A stretch of DNA of 64,000 nt from Stereum hirsutum FP-91666 SS1 (GCF_000264905.1 NW_006763131.1:820234-884233); one strand, 5' to 3'; numbered from the stretch's first letter, positions 34,801 through 50,435 are shown. The notes: generated by a model from the sequence alone, not told the origin. Made by a program: numbers and translations.

Positions 34801-35170
34801 TCGTCATCGGATGAGCGGCGCATTCGACAAAGGACCTGAGGAGAAGAGTCAAAAAAAATGGTTATCGTGCTAAGATATTCGTGAACCTCGGAGCTCATTC
34901 CGATCCTTTCGTTCCCTCCGTCGAGGGGAAGAAGATATGAAAGCTCCATATGTATGTATGTCTGTTCATTTATTTTGTTTATTTGGATTTATACGTACGT
35001 ACGTGGTATGCTGGTGGTGGTGGTGATAGTGCTGGTTGCGGTGACCTTATTTATTCTCTAAGACAAACTACTTACTATACACGTACACGTTCCGGACGGC
35101 GTTCTGTCTGCTGTTGGTATTGGAGGCAGCGTACTTACGATGAACATTGCTATTTTCTACTTGCTCGTGG
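31776..35170 (+). repeat. Inverted segmental duplication, copy 2
   Basis: This is the second copy of the bestrophin 3' region, in opposite orientation to 18270-22045. It begins with ACTCCGAGCCAGCCAGTC inside the first codons of the TPR-CHAT gene, runs through part of the repeat-filled intron, exons 5-13 and the 3' flank, and fades near 35170. The 5' exons 1-4 are absent. Confidence 0.85.
32380..34814 (+). pseudogene. Bestrophin-family pseudogene, 5' truncated, frameshifted and with a nonsense codon
   Basis: Exon equivalents follow the intact copy: 32380-32683, 32733 to about 33695, then the short exons near 33750-33800, 33877-33909 and 33981-34001, a GCA between splice signals near 34080, and the C-terminal exons up to the TGA at 34812-34814. 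Exons 1-4, encoding the first about 100 residues, are missing. In the big disordered-loop exon a deletion near 33440-33475 shifts the frame. In the restored frame a TAG at 33649-33651 replaces the Trp codon of LSDWTAVLEE. Most downstream splice sites and the LPFQLVDQFGW block remain intact. The copy cannot encode a full channel; whether it is transcribed is unknown. Confidence 0.88.
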
Positions 35171-35452
35171 GGTGTGTTTTGGTACTGTGGGGGGCCTCCA
35201 GGCAGCCACGATTCAGAAGAGTCGTACTACTTATTGCGATGGGCCTTTGGGATCTGGGAACTACAGAGATGCCATTCGAGGACGTTTACTGTCTGAGTCC
35301 CTTTCGGTTGCATTGTCACCTTTATGACAGCAGGATGCTCAGCATGGACAGGACAGCAAGACGAACAACGGCCACAAGTTGGCCGCAGGGCAGCCACATC
35401 TCAGTCCGAACTCCGCCCACAGGAGGTTCACGCTCCGCCCCAAAGGACCCTC
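34815..35452. other. 3' flank of the pseudogene, no gene seen
   Basis: Up to about 35170 this matches the inverted 3' flank of copy 1. From there to the poly(T) tract it is unique. The short plus-strand frames run into the poly(T) and are not believable proteins. Confidence 0.5.
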
Positions 35453-36324
35453 TTTTTTTTTTTTTTTTTTTTTTTTTAAAATTCAACACATTTATATAGC
35501 GCCGGCGGAGCCAGGGGCGCTTCGTACGATAGGTAGCTACATACAAGATGGGCAATTGTCGACTGAGTCCATAAGAGAAGTCTACCTACTCAGAATACTG
35601 TCTGCTGTTTCGAAAGAGAGGTATCGAACGTTCAAGTGAGATCCGTAAAAGGACGGGGGATATGAGACACAACTACCGTAGAATGGCCGTGTGTGAAGAA
35701 AACAAAATGAAGAACCCACTACTTCTTCTTATTCGCCTTCGCCTTTTTTGGTGGCGGACCATCAAAGGGAGAGTCGAACACCACTCTGTCTTCCGACGAT
35801 GCCCCAGGCATGTAATCCGCTACTCGGGGCCTGGTAGGGCGATTAACCTGGGAGGGGGGAGGCGCCCCCTTATCGCGAGACTTTGGTGGTGTGTTGCGGC
35901 TAGGAGTATGCGTCCGAATCCACTCGGGATCCCTCCGATGGAGGAAGAACGCGCACTCCCGTGAATCGGCCCGGTGTGGCCCACCGCAGTTGTAGCACTT
36001 GGGTGCATGCGAACACCCACCCGTTGTGGAAGGAGATGCCACACACGAGGGGCAATGCCGATCGTGTTGGCGTTCATCGTGAGACAACCCGCATCGCGGG
36101 CAGTTCTTGGTTGGAGATCTGCAGGAGAGCGCACGGTGGCCCCATCGTTGGCAGCAGCCGCAGAAGGGCACCGGAGGCTTGGAGTCAAAGGCCTTTACGG
36201 GCCGGCAGAATTCACCCAAAGGACCCTCCCGCATGAAAACCTCTTGTTCGTGTTCAAAAACCAACGCACATAGATCGAACCTGGGATCGGACCCGGCACT
36301 GCGGCTTCGCAGACGAAAATTCAT
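35453..36324 (-). mobile_element. Non-LTR (LINE-like) retrotransposon remnant carrying only an ORF1-type gene
   Basis: On the minus strand a zinc-knuckle ORF (36324-35719) is followed by about 240 nt of 3' sequence and a poly(A) of more than 20 residues (35453-35477 as poly(T) on the plus strand). No reverse-transcriptase ORF lies between. A 14-bp direct repeat CCCAAAGGACCCTC sits immediately beyond the poly(A) at 35439-35452 and again at 36215-36228, inside the ORF. The ORF1-plus-tail structure resembles 'half-LINE' elements or an internally deleted copy. Confidence 0.65.
35719..36324 (-). CDS. ORF1-like zinc-knuckle protein of a LINE-type retrotransposon
   Basis: This is 201 residues from the ATG at 36324. 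Residues about 50-130 contain several zinc-knuckle-like Cys/His sets: CGCCQRWGHRALSC, CPRCGLSHDERQHDRHCPSC and CYNCGGPHRADSREC, preceded by an RPVKAFDSKPPVPFC segment. This order is typical of gag-like ORF1 proteins of fungal Tad/I-type LINEs, which bind the element RNA. The C-terminus ends in a basic KKAKANKKK run. The 5' end may be incomplete, since the usual N-terminal domain of several hundred residues is missing. Confidence 0.7.
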   Translation of the reverse strand: MNFRLRSRSAGSDPRFDLCALVFEHEQEVFMREGPLGEFCRPVKAFDSKPPVPFCGCCQRWGHRALSCRSPTKNCPRCGLSHDERQHDRHCPSCVASPSTTGGCSHAPKCYNCGGPHRADSRECAFFLHRRDPEWIRTHTPSRNTPPKSRDKGAPPPSQVNRPTRPRVADYMPGASSEDRVVFDSPFDGPPPKKAKANKKK

Positions 36325-36670
36325 GATTTTCGTGCCAGGTCGGTACCTCCGTGCCGACCAGGCGTTCTACATACGCACAGTGGATATGATCCACGTAACG
36401 TAAGTAGCACCCAGATACTATGCTTTCAACGCACCTCGAGATCCTAGTAGGACTTGCGACGACCGGCTGCATACATGCGTGAAGGAGGATGGGGGAGCTA
36501 TGCTAAGGTATCTCGTTTACTAAGACCGCATATTGATTGCATGTCGTCGCTCACGGGGATATGCGCCACATAAATTTCACTACTCACTATATAGCCTTCT
36601 GCACGGTTCACGCGCCACATAAACTCGACCATCATCCCCGTCTACTTCGCATACAACACGTCAACCAACT
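36325..36670. other. Short intergenic stretch before the SET gene
   Basis: Nothing recognisable apart from the presumed promoter of the TPR/SET gene. A repeated word GCGCCACATAAA occurs at about 36565 and 36609. Confidence 0.4.
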
Positions 36671-39430
36671 ATGTCGATAGAGGCCTCCTTCATGCGAAAC
36701 GTCGTACTCACATCCTTCGTCAGAGTCTCGATCAAAGACGAAGAAGCCGCCCGATCTCTCCGGCCAGAGACCGTCCAACTTGATGACCGCGAGAACCTCT
36801 GTAAAGCACTTCAAGACCGCAGGGATAAGCATGGACAGAACGATTTTCCAGACATGCCTACACATGGTGAATGCCGTTTTGTTCAGGGTTTGCCAAAATA
36901 TTTTTCGACGATGCCTCTGAAAAGCTTGAGCAGATGTGAGCGCTTTTCGTTGGTCATGTTGAGGACTCATACTCATATTTAGAAGTGGATCTTACGGCTC
37001 TCCGAGCACCTCAACGCTACGAGGTCGGTATAGAAAGCAATCCTACGGTCAATTCAACATGACTAACTATTCATTTCAGGGCACATATTTATTCTGCCGG
37101 ACGCTATGTCTTCCGGGTGAGTTTGCTGATTTCAATCATGTAAAACATGATTTTCTCTCTGACATGCCTCAGCTCAAGATATTTCGGTCCAACTTGCCGT
37201 GGAGGACGACGCGGGAGCCTGCATCTTACTCACACTAGACAACCTCCCTGACCTTTATCAAGCCGACCTGTCTGCCATCGATGCCATGTTCCCAACAGGA
37301 ACCGTTCTGTTAATTCGCGAGCCGTTCATTGTAGTCACCGCAGATCGCCAGCGTGCCACAGTCAGAGTCGACTCGCCTTCTGATGTCCTCGTCCTTAACC
37401 GTGCCCATCCTCTTCTGGAAGGATACAGCTGGCGCCAGTCCATGCTAGATAATCCGGAAACCTTCAAGAGTGTCGGTACCAGCCACTTCCGGCAGAGCCA
37501 TTTCGTAGCGGCCGTCAGCTCTTGGTCTCAAGGTCTTTCAATCAACCTTTCGTCTGTCGATCTACTGCTCAACCGGTGTATGGCCTTTCTACGTCTGGAG
37601 TGGTACGCCGCTGCCTACAGAGATGCATCCAAGGTACTAGAGTTGGTCACCGACCCCGGGGGGTCGTCATCGCATACGCAGTCAGTTGCAAAAGGGAACA
37701 GAGACAAAGCAGACTTCCGTGCTGCGCGGGCGCTCTACGGTCTCGCCAAATATAGCGATGCGCTTGCGCGATTCACTTCGCTCGGTCGAAGCGGACAACT
37801 TGCGGATAAAACCTGGATCAAGAGGTGCCAGACTCGGATGGAAGAGACGACAAGCGGAGTGTACGATTGGGAGGCTATGTTTCGTAGTGGCCTGGAGGGG
37901 AACGGGGCCCCCGTCGACGTCGCCGACTTTGTTGGGCCGCTCAAAGTTTGCGGGATGCCTGATCGAGGTGGTGGTCGTGGTGTGCGTGCGACTGAGGATA
38001 TTCGAGCGGGTGCATTATTGGTATGCTTACTTCTTCGAGCGATCTCGACGACGACGATCTTAAGGCCAAGCTGGGACAGGTTGTTTCGAAAGCGTACGCT
38101 CTCGTGTCGGCGGCAGAACAGGAACAGAAGAAGAGTATGAATATCATTCATGTTCCCACCCAGACGATCGCAGGGGGTTCTGAGGTCGACCTGGTTCAAA
38201 AGGTCATTACGAGGTAAAGTGCTCGTACGTGCCCTTCACTCTCCTAGTGGCTGACTTAGAAGTATCATGCAGGTTATATGGATGTCCGGAGGATACCCCA
38301 CTGATCTACGGTCTGTTCTCGAATGCAGACCCAGACCGTTTCCATCTTCCCTCTACGACATACCCTCCGCTGGGTACGGAACCAGTCCTTGCGTGCCACG
38401 CTCCCCCCGACCCAGCCGACATAAACGTCGATTACATCGACGGAGTGATCTTCTCGAACTGTTTCGGCGGAGACACAGTAAGGGTTGCGTCCGTTGTTCC
38501 ACCTTCGAAGCTCGGCCAGCATTCTGCCGTTCTCCATACCTTGCCCTCGCTCTTCAATCACTCCTGCGCTCCAAATGCGACATGGAGGCTCTTTGGCGAC
38601 ACCATGGTCATCCGATCCAACCGTGATATCCCTAAAAATACCGAGATAACACTGGCGTACGTGTCACCAGCTGGGAATGCACGGACTCGTTCGAAGGACC
38701 TCTTCACCAAGCTCTTGGGTCCTTGCAATTGTGACCTCTGCGAACTGGACAGACTGGACACCGAAGATGCGTGGAACGTTTGGGACAGCTTCCAGAAACG
38801 TAATCTCAGGAGTTGCTCCTCAGAGACTGAGCTGAATAGCGCCATCGAACACCTACAGTCATCCTTCGCGAGATCCGGTCGGACGACCCATTATACTCTG
38901 CTCGACAGTCATGACGAAGCCATGCAGTGGTACCAGGAGAAGGCTACCTCTCGTGCACCTGTTGATCGTGTCGCCGCAAAAGCAATGATTCGTCATGGCG
39001 TAGAGGCCCTTCGTGCGGCTGGTTTGGACATATTCCCTGACGAACCGCAATACTCGCCTCGCTATAAAGCCAACACCCGCGGTCAACCTGGTCAAAAGTC
39101 AGAGTTCGCGTTACCGATGTTGAAGGGAAGGTTGCCAGCAAACACAACAACGCAGGAGCAATGCATCTTCATTATTACGCAGATGGCCGCCGTTTTCACG
39201 ATGATGCTGGAGAAGACGCAGGCACGACGATGGATCCGTGCGGCGTGGTTCAGTGCGCATTCAAATCATCACATTTGACTTTGGGCTACAGCTAGCTGAC
39301 ATCACCCTTACCATCCCCTTTAGTCCACGAAAACACGATCGGTGGAGGCAAAGTCTTATTCGAGGAAAGATTCAAGAAGGCTGCCGCATTGAAAAATGAC
39401 TTGACGGATCTCGAGTATCGATGGGACTGA
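36671..39430 (+). CDS. TPR and SET domain protein (SMYD-like putative lysine methyltransferase)
   Basis: Seven exons give 785 residues: 36671-36866, 36983-37023, 37080-37116, 37173-38020, 38065-38213, 38273-39252 and 39324-39430. The N-terminal region matches the pattern of fungal SET/TPR proteins (EGTYLFCRTLCLPAQD, then PTGTVLLIREPF and RVDSPSDV). A TPR-like helical region follows (LLNRCMAFLRLEWYAAAYRD). The SET core has NHSCAPN at about 519-525 and ITLAYV at about 549-554; a post-SET-like CNCDLC follows at about 575-580. These residues bind S-adenosylmethionine and zinc in the family. Activity is predicted, substrate unknown. The junction at 38020/38065 uses a 44-nt intron. The alternative is a frame slip, because the skipped sequence would encode DLDDDDLK in the downstream frame. 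Confidence 0.9.
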
Positions 39431-40044
39431 CCTACTAGGCTTACGTCTCATGAAAAAACCGTATGAACGCTCTGGAAAGATCTGTTTCGGGTCCATCGCA
39501 TGGTCATCGTGTCGAGAATCTGGCTTGGTATGTTCTATCCTTCTTGGACCGTTCTACGTGGCTTGATGTGACCCTCTCCTCATAGACCTTACATAATTAT
39601 TCAAGTTCTTGTTTCCCGGCTGAAAACAACATTTGAGCTTGTTTTCGGCCAAGCCCCATGACTGAGCTTAGCTTATCTCACATACCTTCTAGGATGGACT
39701 CGACTGCTCCCACAGAGGTGAATTTGAACACTCCGAGAGTCGACCACCGCACATCGATGACTCGGAGAACGGTATGTATACGACACACAACAAACGCATG
39801 CCCTTGTTATCTATGACCGAACTGCTCGTCAATCGAAGATCTCAGGACTTCTACCCTCACGCCTCATCACGCTTGTTGTCGAGATAGGGGTCGTCGCGGT
39901 CAGGTGCATGGTCTATGGAATGGTGCATAAAAGCACTGACTCGAATTGCGGGGTAACGTCCGTTTCTCCGTGCCCACTGGCAACATCTGGCACTGTAAGA
40001 TCTACTTCCCTTGAAGCTTTCTTCGCACTCACTCCTCAGTCAAC
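39431..40044. other. Intergenic stretch with one possible tiny spliced ORF
   Basis: No established gene is seen. A 39-codon two-exon frame (39694-39771 and 39846-39887) has a good donor GTATGT and acceptor CTCAG and begins MDSTAPTEVNLNTPRVDH. It is reported as a lead only. Confidence 0.35.
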
Positions 40045-41164
40045 ATGCCTGGAGAAGGAATGGTCTCCCGCGAGGAGCTCACGAAACGATCTATCCCAAA
40101 ATTTCAGTTCTCGACCGAGTCTAATCCTCTGACTGCGCCACCCGTTATTCCTCTGGGTCTGTCTGTGGCCCAACGTGCTGCTGCTCGTTTTGCGATCAAG
40201 GGGAATGCTATCGGTGAGAGCTGTGTCTCCAAACCCAAATAATATGGACATTTGTTTATGATGTACTTACGATGTATGGATATAGTGACCGGAGGTGCAG
40301 GAGGTATAGCTCTCTGCGTCTGTCGCGCTCTGCTCGAGCACGGCGCAGGTGGTCTTTCCCTATTCGACCTCCCATCAACTCTCGAGACTACCATAGCCTC
40401 TCAGGCCGTCCAGGCACTACGCGCCGACTTCCCCAACGCGAAAATCATCACGCAGCCTGCAGACGTGACGAACGAGAAGATGCTGCAAGATGCCGTGGAT
40501 GCGACGGTGGAGAAACTTGGGAGTGTGAATATCCTGCTTTGTTTTGCGGGAGTGGTAGGCACGCAGCATGCGGAGGATATCAGACCTGAGCAGTGGCGGC
40601 GGATGATAGAGATCAATGCGACGGGTACATGGTTGTCCGCCCAGATTGTTGGAAGGTAGGTATCGTCTTCATTGGTACGACTGCTTTCTCGTGTAGCGAG
40701 GGCTGATCTCGGCTCTCCTTCAGACAAATGATCAAACAAAAGACGTCGGGGTCCATCGTCTGTACCGCTTCAATTTCCGGCCACGCGGTCAACTTTCCCC
40801 AACCACAGGTCGCATACAACGCTTCCAAAGCCGCCGTCATCCATACTGCTCGTTGCCTCGGAGCTGAATGGGCTCATCACGGTATCCGCGTGAACAGTGT
40901 CAGTCCAGGATACATGAACACCATCCTGAATGAGGGAGACGGGCTGGCGGAGGCTAGAGCGTTGTGGGCGGAGCGGAACCCGTTCGGAAGGATGGGTGAA
41001 CCGGAGGAGTTGGCGGGTGTGGTGGTGATGTTGTGTAGTAGTGCGGGGAGCTATATCAATGCTACGGATATTGTCGTGGATGGTATGTGCATATCCCATC
41101 GTGGCCGCAACTTGTTGATGTACTCACATGTATCATTGCAGGCGGCGCACTCCCAGTCTACTGA
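40045..41164 (+). CDS. Short-chain dehydrogenase/reductase, polyol-dehydrogenase-like
   Basis: Four exons (40045-40213, 40286-40655, 40724-41082, 41142-41164) give 306 residues. The nucleotide-binding motif VTGGAGGIA lies at residues 57-65, the DVTN acidic turn follows, then LLCFAGVVG and the EINATGTWL helix. The catalytic set is Ser198, Tyr211 and Lys215 (SISGH...YNASK), with VNSVSPGYMNT after it and GGALPVY at the C-terminus. This end and the FGRMGEPEELAGVVVML block match fungal sorbitol, mannitol or arabinitol dehydrogenase-like SDRs that use NAD(P)H. The exact polyol is not predictable. About 55 residues precede the Rossmann fold, longer than in many relatives. Start chosen at the first in-frame ATG with a CAAC context. 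Confidence 0.92.
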
Positions 41165-41476
41165 ATCAATCGCAAATAGAGCACATAGAAGTCTAATCTC
41201 ACGAAGCATTTGTAGTCTTACGTCTTCCAACAATCTATGTCGACGGAATCAAAAGTTTTGTAGAGAAATTCGTATAAGTATCCACTTACTGGACAAAGTA
41301 CCCGGGATTTCTGTCACCTAGAATGGTACGTATGGCCACAAATAGCTTGGTCCTAGTGTCATAACCGCAGGGTGTGTGTGGGTTCGTACATAGGTCTACA
41401 CCGGTATCATGTAGCCCTCAGCGAAATAAATTACAGTGAAAAGCTCCCAACCATACCCAGTACACAAGACCGAGCC

Positions 41477-46410
<4,934 letters not shown>

Positions 46411-46636
46411 GGTGACCAATGGTGCTGCTGCAGTAGTGTACGGTGGTGGTCAGAGGGAAGAGGCGCCACACCTGGTTGTACGGAGTAGGGTGACATTCAA
46501 ACTCCGCAAGCACCGTGCTCGGTTGTGGCGTGGCCGTTTCCCTCCACAACTTGTGCTTCTTTCTTGCGCTTGCCATTCTCAAAAGTTCTGTTCTCCTTGG
46601 GCTGAAGGTCGGACGTTCTTAGTATTGACCTCACAA
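46411..46636. promoter_or_regulatory. 226-bp shared promoter interval between PRP16 and F-box B
   Basis: The two start codons face away from each other at 46410 (minus) and 46637 (plus). Both basal promoters must fit into this interval or overlap the 5' UTRs. No clear TATA box is visible; a CTTTCTTGCGC-type pyrimidine stretch precedes the plus-strand start. Confidence 0.5.
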
Positions 46637-49381
46637 ATGTCTCGTAGGACGCGTTCGCAAACCGGGAAGCTGCCGCCTCCTCGGTTGTCGGCCGACAACG
46701 CTGAGAGTAGCCAAGTGTCGACAGTGGCGATCGGTGCTACGCCAACAGAACCACGGCAAAACGACGATTCACTTGAGGATGATGATGGTGAGCATTCATT
46801 TGTCCTGGAAGGGTTATAGTTCTCGAATGCTAGCGCACCGTGGCGGAACTGATTTTCTCTTTGATATGACACAGACCCTCCTCCAGCAAAGCGAGCGAGA
46901 AAGCGACCGCAAGTGGACAACACGAAGACAGTAAAGAAAACAGGAGGGAGAAGGAAAAATGCAGGCCGTTTGAGTATTCTACCTAATATGTCTCTGGACA
47001 TACTTCTTGAGGTGTGTGCATTCATGCCTGTCCGTCCCGTTCTACTATCTCTAATAGAGTTGTAATTCGTCAATGAATCAGATTTTTGGTCATCTCGCGC
47101 CTGCAGATCTGCTCAGCCTTTCGCGCGTCTCAAGCTCGTTTCAGAAGCTGCTCCTCGACTCTAGCTCCCTGTTTCTGTGGAAAGCTGCATTCGGGAATGT
47201 TCCTGGATTACCTGCACCTCCCGAAGATGTGTCCTTAATAGAGTGGACAAATTTAGTATTTGGGGGCATATTGTGTCATGTACGTTCATGCCCAAGACTC
47301 TTAACGACCCCCAGTTACTGACGACCGTGGGTTTTGTCCTAGCTCTGTCGCAACAAACGAGTTCTGAAGGTGGACTTTATGCTTCGCCGTCGTGTGTGCG
47401 GTGATTGCCTGAACCAACAGTGCGTGGATCCTCTAGATTTTCTAGATTTCTATGTTACTCCGGCTCAACTCATCCGTGCCATGTCAAGCCTGTGTCTGTC
47501 TATTCAGGAAGAAGTCTATGAGAAAGCTCCGAATTCTGCCGAGTTCATAGATTATGTACCATACACCATGAGTTCGTCGTTCATCTTGCTCAACCGCTAA
47601 TCGTAATTGACTTTGGAACCATGTATATAGTACGCTCCAAGGAAGGGCCCCGCCGCGTCTGGTGGGACGAGGACCTGATAACGTTTGAAGACAACCTGAA
47701 GTCGATCTGTCTCATCAGTCTGACCGAGCAAGGCAATAGGAATGAAGCTCTCGATCAGTTTTTGGAGGACAGGAAAACAGAATTGGAACGTAGAAAGACA
47801 GTCGCAATTTTGTGGAATGCATGGGTTGAAGAAGGCGCGACACACAGAGCGGCTGATAGGCAGGAAAAGAAGAACAAGCGCAAGTCAGAGTAAGTGGCAT
47901 GAGGTCTTACCTTGAGTTATATCTGCTGACATGTCTTCTCAGATTTTTGAAACACTGTGTCGCTCTCGGATACGAGGAGAGAGACTGCTGGAAAGTCATG
48001 CAGATGAAGTCAGTGAATAACGAGACTCGTTTCACTGAGCAAGGTAAGTCTATTCCAGTACATTTCAATATTACAACACTCTTGCTCACAAGACAAACAG
48101 CTTGGGAGTCTCATCTTCCAACCATACGTCCTATGTTAGAAGAGACTAAGGCCTTTCGATTGTCCCGCGAGCTTGACAAGCGGCGTCGGACCCGTTCAGG
48201 CATGGTCAACAAAGTGTACCGTGAACTGGTCAAGGCTATATTGCCCGATCCGCTCACATTTGCCTGCCTCCCGAACTCTTCCGAATTTTCCACCTTACCG
48301 AAAATGCGCAATCTCATCGACGACGATACGGAGGCGCATGACGAACGGCGAGCGCTTATTCAAACAGAGGGCGAGAAACTGCGACCTTTGCTCTCAAGCC
48401 TGGAAGCACAGCGTAGGGCAGCGATCATCGCCCGAATGCCTTCCAAAGCGATCCCACCAGGATTCGATCCCGCTCTTTTGCAAGATCTGCCGCCATGGCA
48501 ATCGACTCTGCCTCCCGCTTATGCCGCCTTTGAGCTAGCAACCTCTGTTTTCCGTTGCGGTGGACAGCTTCCACATGACCGTTCAATATTCAGGTCTAGG
48601 AAGGGACTGGAGAAGGCCATATTCGGCTTGAAGGTCTTCGCTCATAAATGCCAACACTGCAAACGTTTCGAGGCAGACGAGCTCGTTACCTCCAGCTTAC
48701 CCGTGTTTGATGACTATGGGAGGAGAATTGTCCTTGCCATTTTGGAGCGACTCAGTCTGGACTCGAGCCGGACGACGGCCGCTGATCTCGATCGACTGGA
48801 TGCCAGGTTTCTCTGCCTCAATTGTCCTGTACAGCACGAACATGAAGGGTACCACCGCCGGCGAGGTAAAAGGGGGCGAGCAGCACTAACCTGGCGAGAA
48901 TTGGTAAGCTCATGCGTATTCTAATTTTGGTCTACAGAACTGATCGCAAGCTTCTTTTTGATTTAGTTGGAGCATACTTTGTCTGAAAACGAGAAGTGTG
49001 CTGAATCTCATATGGAGCCTCTCTTCACCGTAATGGACGACACAGTGGCTACCGAGATCAGGCTGCGTGAGCAGAGCAGTGACTTGTATGGGTTCGAGAT
49101 GTGGGGTCCATGGGGGTGCTCACATTGCCACCACCATATTGAGCAGATGGGAGGAGATATAGTAGAATGCTGGCTGAGGCGCCCCGAAATTGAGCAACAC
49201 TTGAAAGACGCGTAAGTCTTCAATCCTTGTTTTGTTCTCGCCCGATCTGAGCTTTCGTGTGCGTACGTCTTGCAGGCATGATATGGACAATCCTATGATA
49301 TATCGAGATTTCTTCCATCATCCTCGATGGGGTCACCCTGACCCCCACCTCAGACCTCTCTGGCACGTCATGGAGGGGTAA
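46637..49381 (+). CDS. F-box protein, paralogue B (intact)
   Basis: Ten exons give 719 residues: 46637-46787, 46875-47011, 47082-47279, 47343-47419, 47489-47571, 47631-47889, 47943-48043, 48101-48903, 48967-49211 and 49276-49381. The start MSRRTRSQTGKLPPP is followed by a basic stretch (PPAKRARKRPQVDNTK, probable nuclear signal) and the F-box (LSILPNMSLDILLE then IFGHLAPADLLSLSRVSSSF) at about residues 82-120. A Cys-containing segment (LCRNKRVLKVDFMLRRRV..CGDC) and long helical parts follow. The gene parallels 14615-17302 exon for exon: exons 3, 4, 5 and 7 have identical lengths (198, 77, 83 and 101 nt) and all intron phases agree. The last exon encodes RDFFHHPRWGHPDPH, which is out of frame in paralogue A. 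Role as an SCF substrate adaptor is inferred from the F-box. Confidence 0.9.
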
Positions 49382-50030
49382 AGGCATGGAGTCAGTATGG
49401 GCATTCACGATCGAGAGCGAGCTTTATCTCCCGTCTATCTTCATGCAGGCTATTGTACCAGCCTTCGGACGTAGAGTTCTGTCCATTTCTATTCATTATT
49501 AATGCTATAATATACGTTCGTGCTAACACCCGTTCAGAGATGTCCCTGTGTGAAGCCCCCGCGTAGCCGTCACATATCCGCAATAGATACTGGTTATGAC
49601 TCGGGTGTGAAGCGGCATCTACGTCAACATGCACCACGACGGTATGAGCGCACAAAATGCGAGCGTCAAGACCGTCGATCCCTGAAAGGTCTCGTCCAGG
49701 TGCAGCGTGCATCGCGAGTACTGGCCTCGACTGCTGAATCTTCGTGCCATTTGCTGATCGATGGCGCTGCATCTCCGTGCGAGTTTCCACCATCTATTTG
49801 AACCTCTGCAGAGGCAAGCGGGAGGTGCAGAGACGTCGGCGGCTTTTATGGTTTACCTGTCGGGCAGTCAATGTGATCATTAGCTTTAGGCCTAAAACTT
49901 TGAGTCACGACTTTTATATGGTCTGATGAAACTTCGATACGGGACATAAATTACTCACTTCGACATGTTCCGCGAGGAACCCCCTCTACCAACCAAACTA
50001 CCAAACTGCCACAAACCACAAGACCTCACA
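49382..50030. other. Intergenic stretch, no gene seen
   Basis: This lies between the 3' ends of F-box B and the convergent Lsm-like gene. The short open frames at 49392-49793 (minus) and 49520-49801 (plus) have no domain and no splice context. Confidence 0.5.
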
Positions 50031-50435
50031 TCATGTATACAATCGGCTAGCCTCGAAATCCCTATCCAGATCGTCGAGCACTGTCCCGCTTGCAGCAGCT
50101 GCTAATGCCGCATCCACACCAGCCGTCTCCGCCTCGATGCGTTTGATCATCTTCCAAGGTATCATCACTTGACCGACATAGCGACCTCCCTCTGGCTCTT
50201 CATCGGGTTCTGCGCTTGTTGATGTTTCGGGACCATCAGCAGGATCAGGTTTGGTTGTGGAGGAGATGCGGAACTCGTCGGTGTTGACGAGGAGGATGTT
50301 GAGGTCTTTGTCGGTGCCTACGAAGGTGCCGAGGAAGATGCGATGGTCGGTTGTGGTTATGCGGAGAAGAGAGCGGAGAAGTGCTTGGAGGGCTGCGAGC
50401 GAGGGAGACGATGGAAGTTTTGGAGGCTCGGACAT
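50031..50435 (-). CDS. Lsm-domain protein, probable NatC auxiliary subunit (NAA38/Mak31-like)
   Basis: One exon of 134 residues. The Sm1-like half reads LRSLLRITTTDHRIFLGTF followed by GTDKDLNILLVNTDEFR. The Sm2-like half is RYVGQVMIPWKMIKRIE. An acidic insert (ADGPETSTSAEPDEEPEGG) separates them. Small single-domain Lsm proteins with a 'G.F.G.D...N..L..T.E' core and an 'R..G.VMIP...I..I' second half are NAA38/LSMD1 subunits of the N-terminal acetyltransferase NatC. A canonical Lsm ring protein is less likely, because the Sm2 'RG' signature is replaced by VMIP. The start MSEPPKLPSSPSL is the only ATG before the domain. Confidence 0.82.
   Translation of the reverse strand: MSEPPKLPSSPSLAALQALLRSLLRITTTDHRIFLGTFVGTDKDLNILLVNTDEFRISSTTKPDPADGPETSTSAEPDEEPEGGRYVGQVMIPWKMIKRIEAETAGVDAALAAAASGTVLDDLDRDFEASRLYT

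Noticed and set aside
36632..36976. Minus-strand 114-codon frame
   Set aside because: It lies opposite exon 1 of the TPR/SET gene, which has a phase-consistent splice model on the plus strand.
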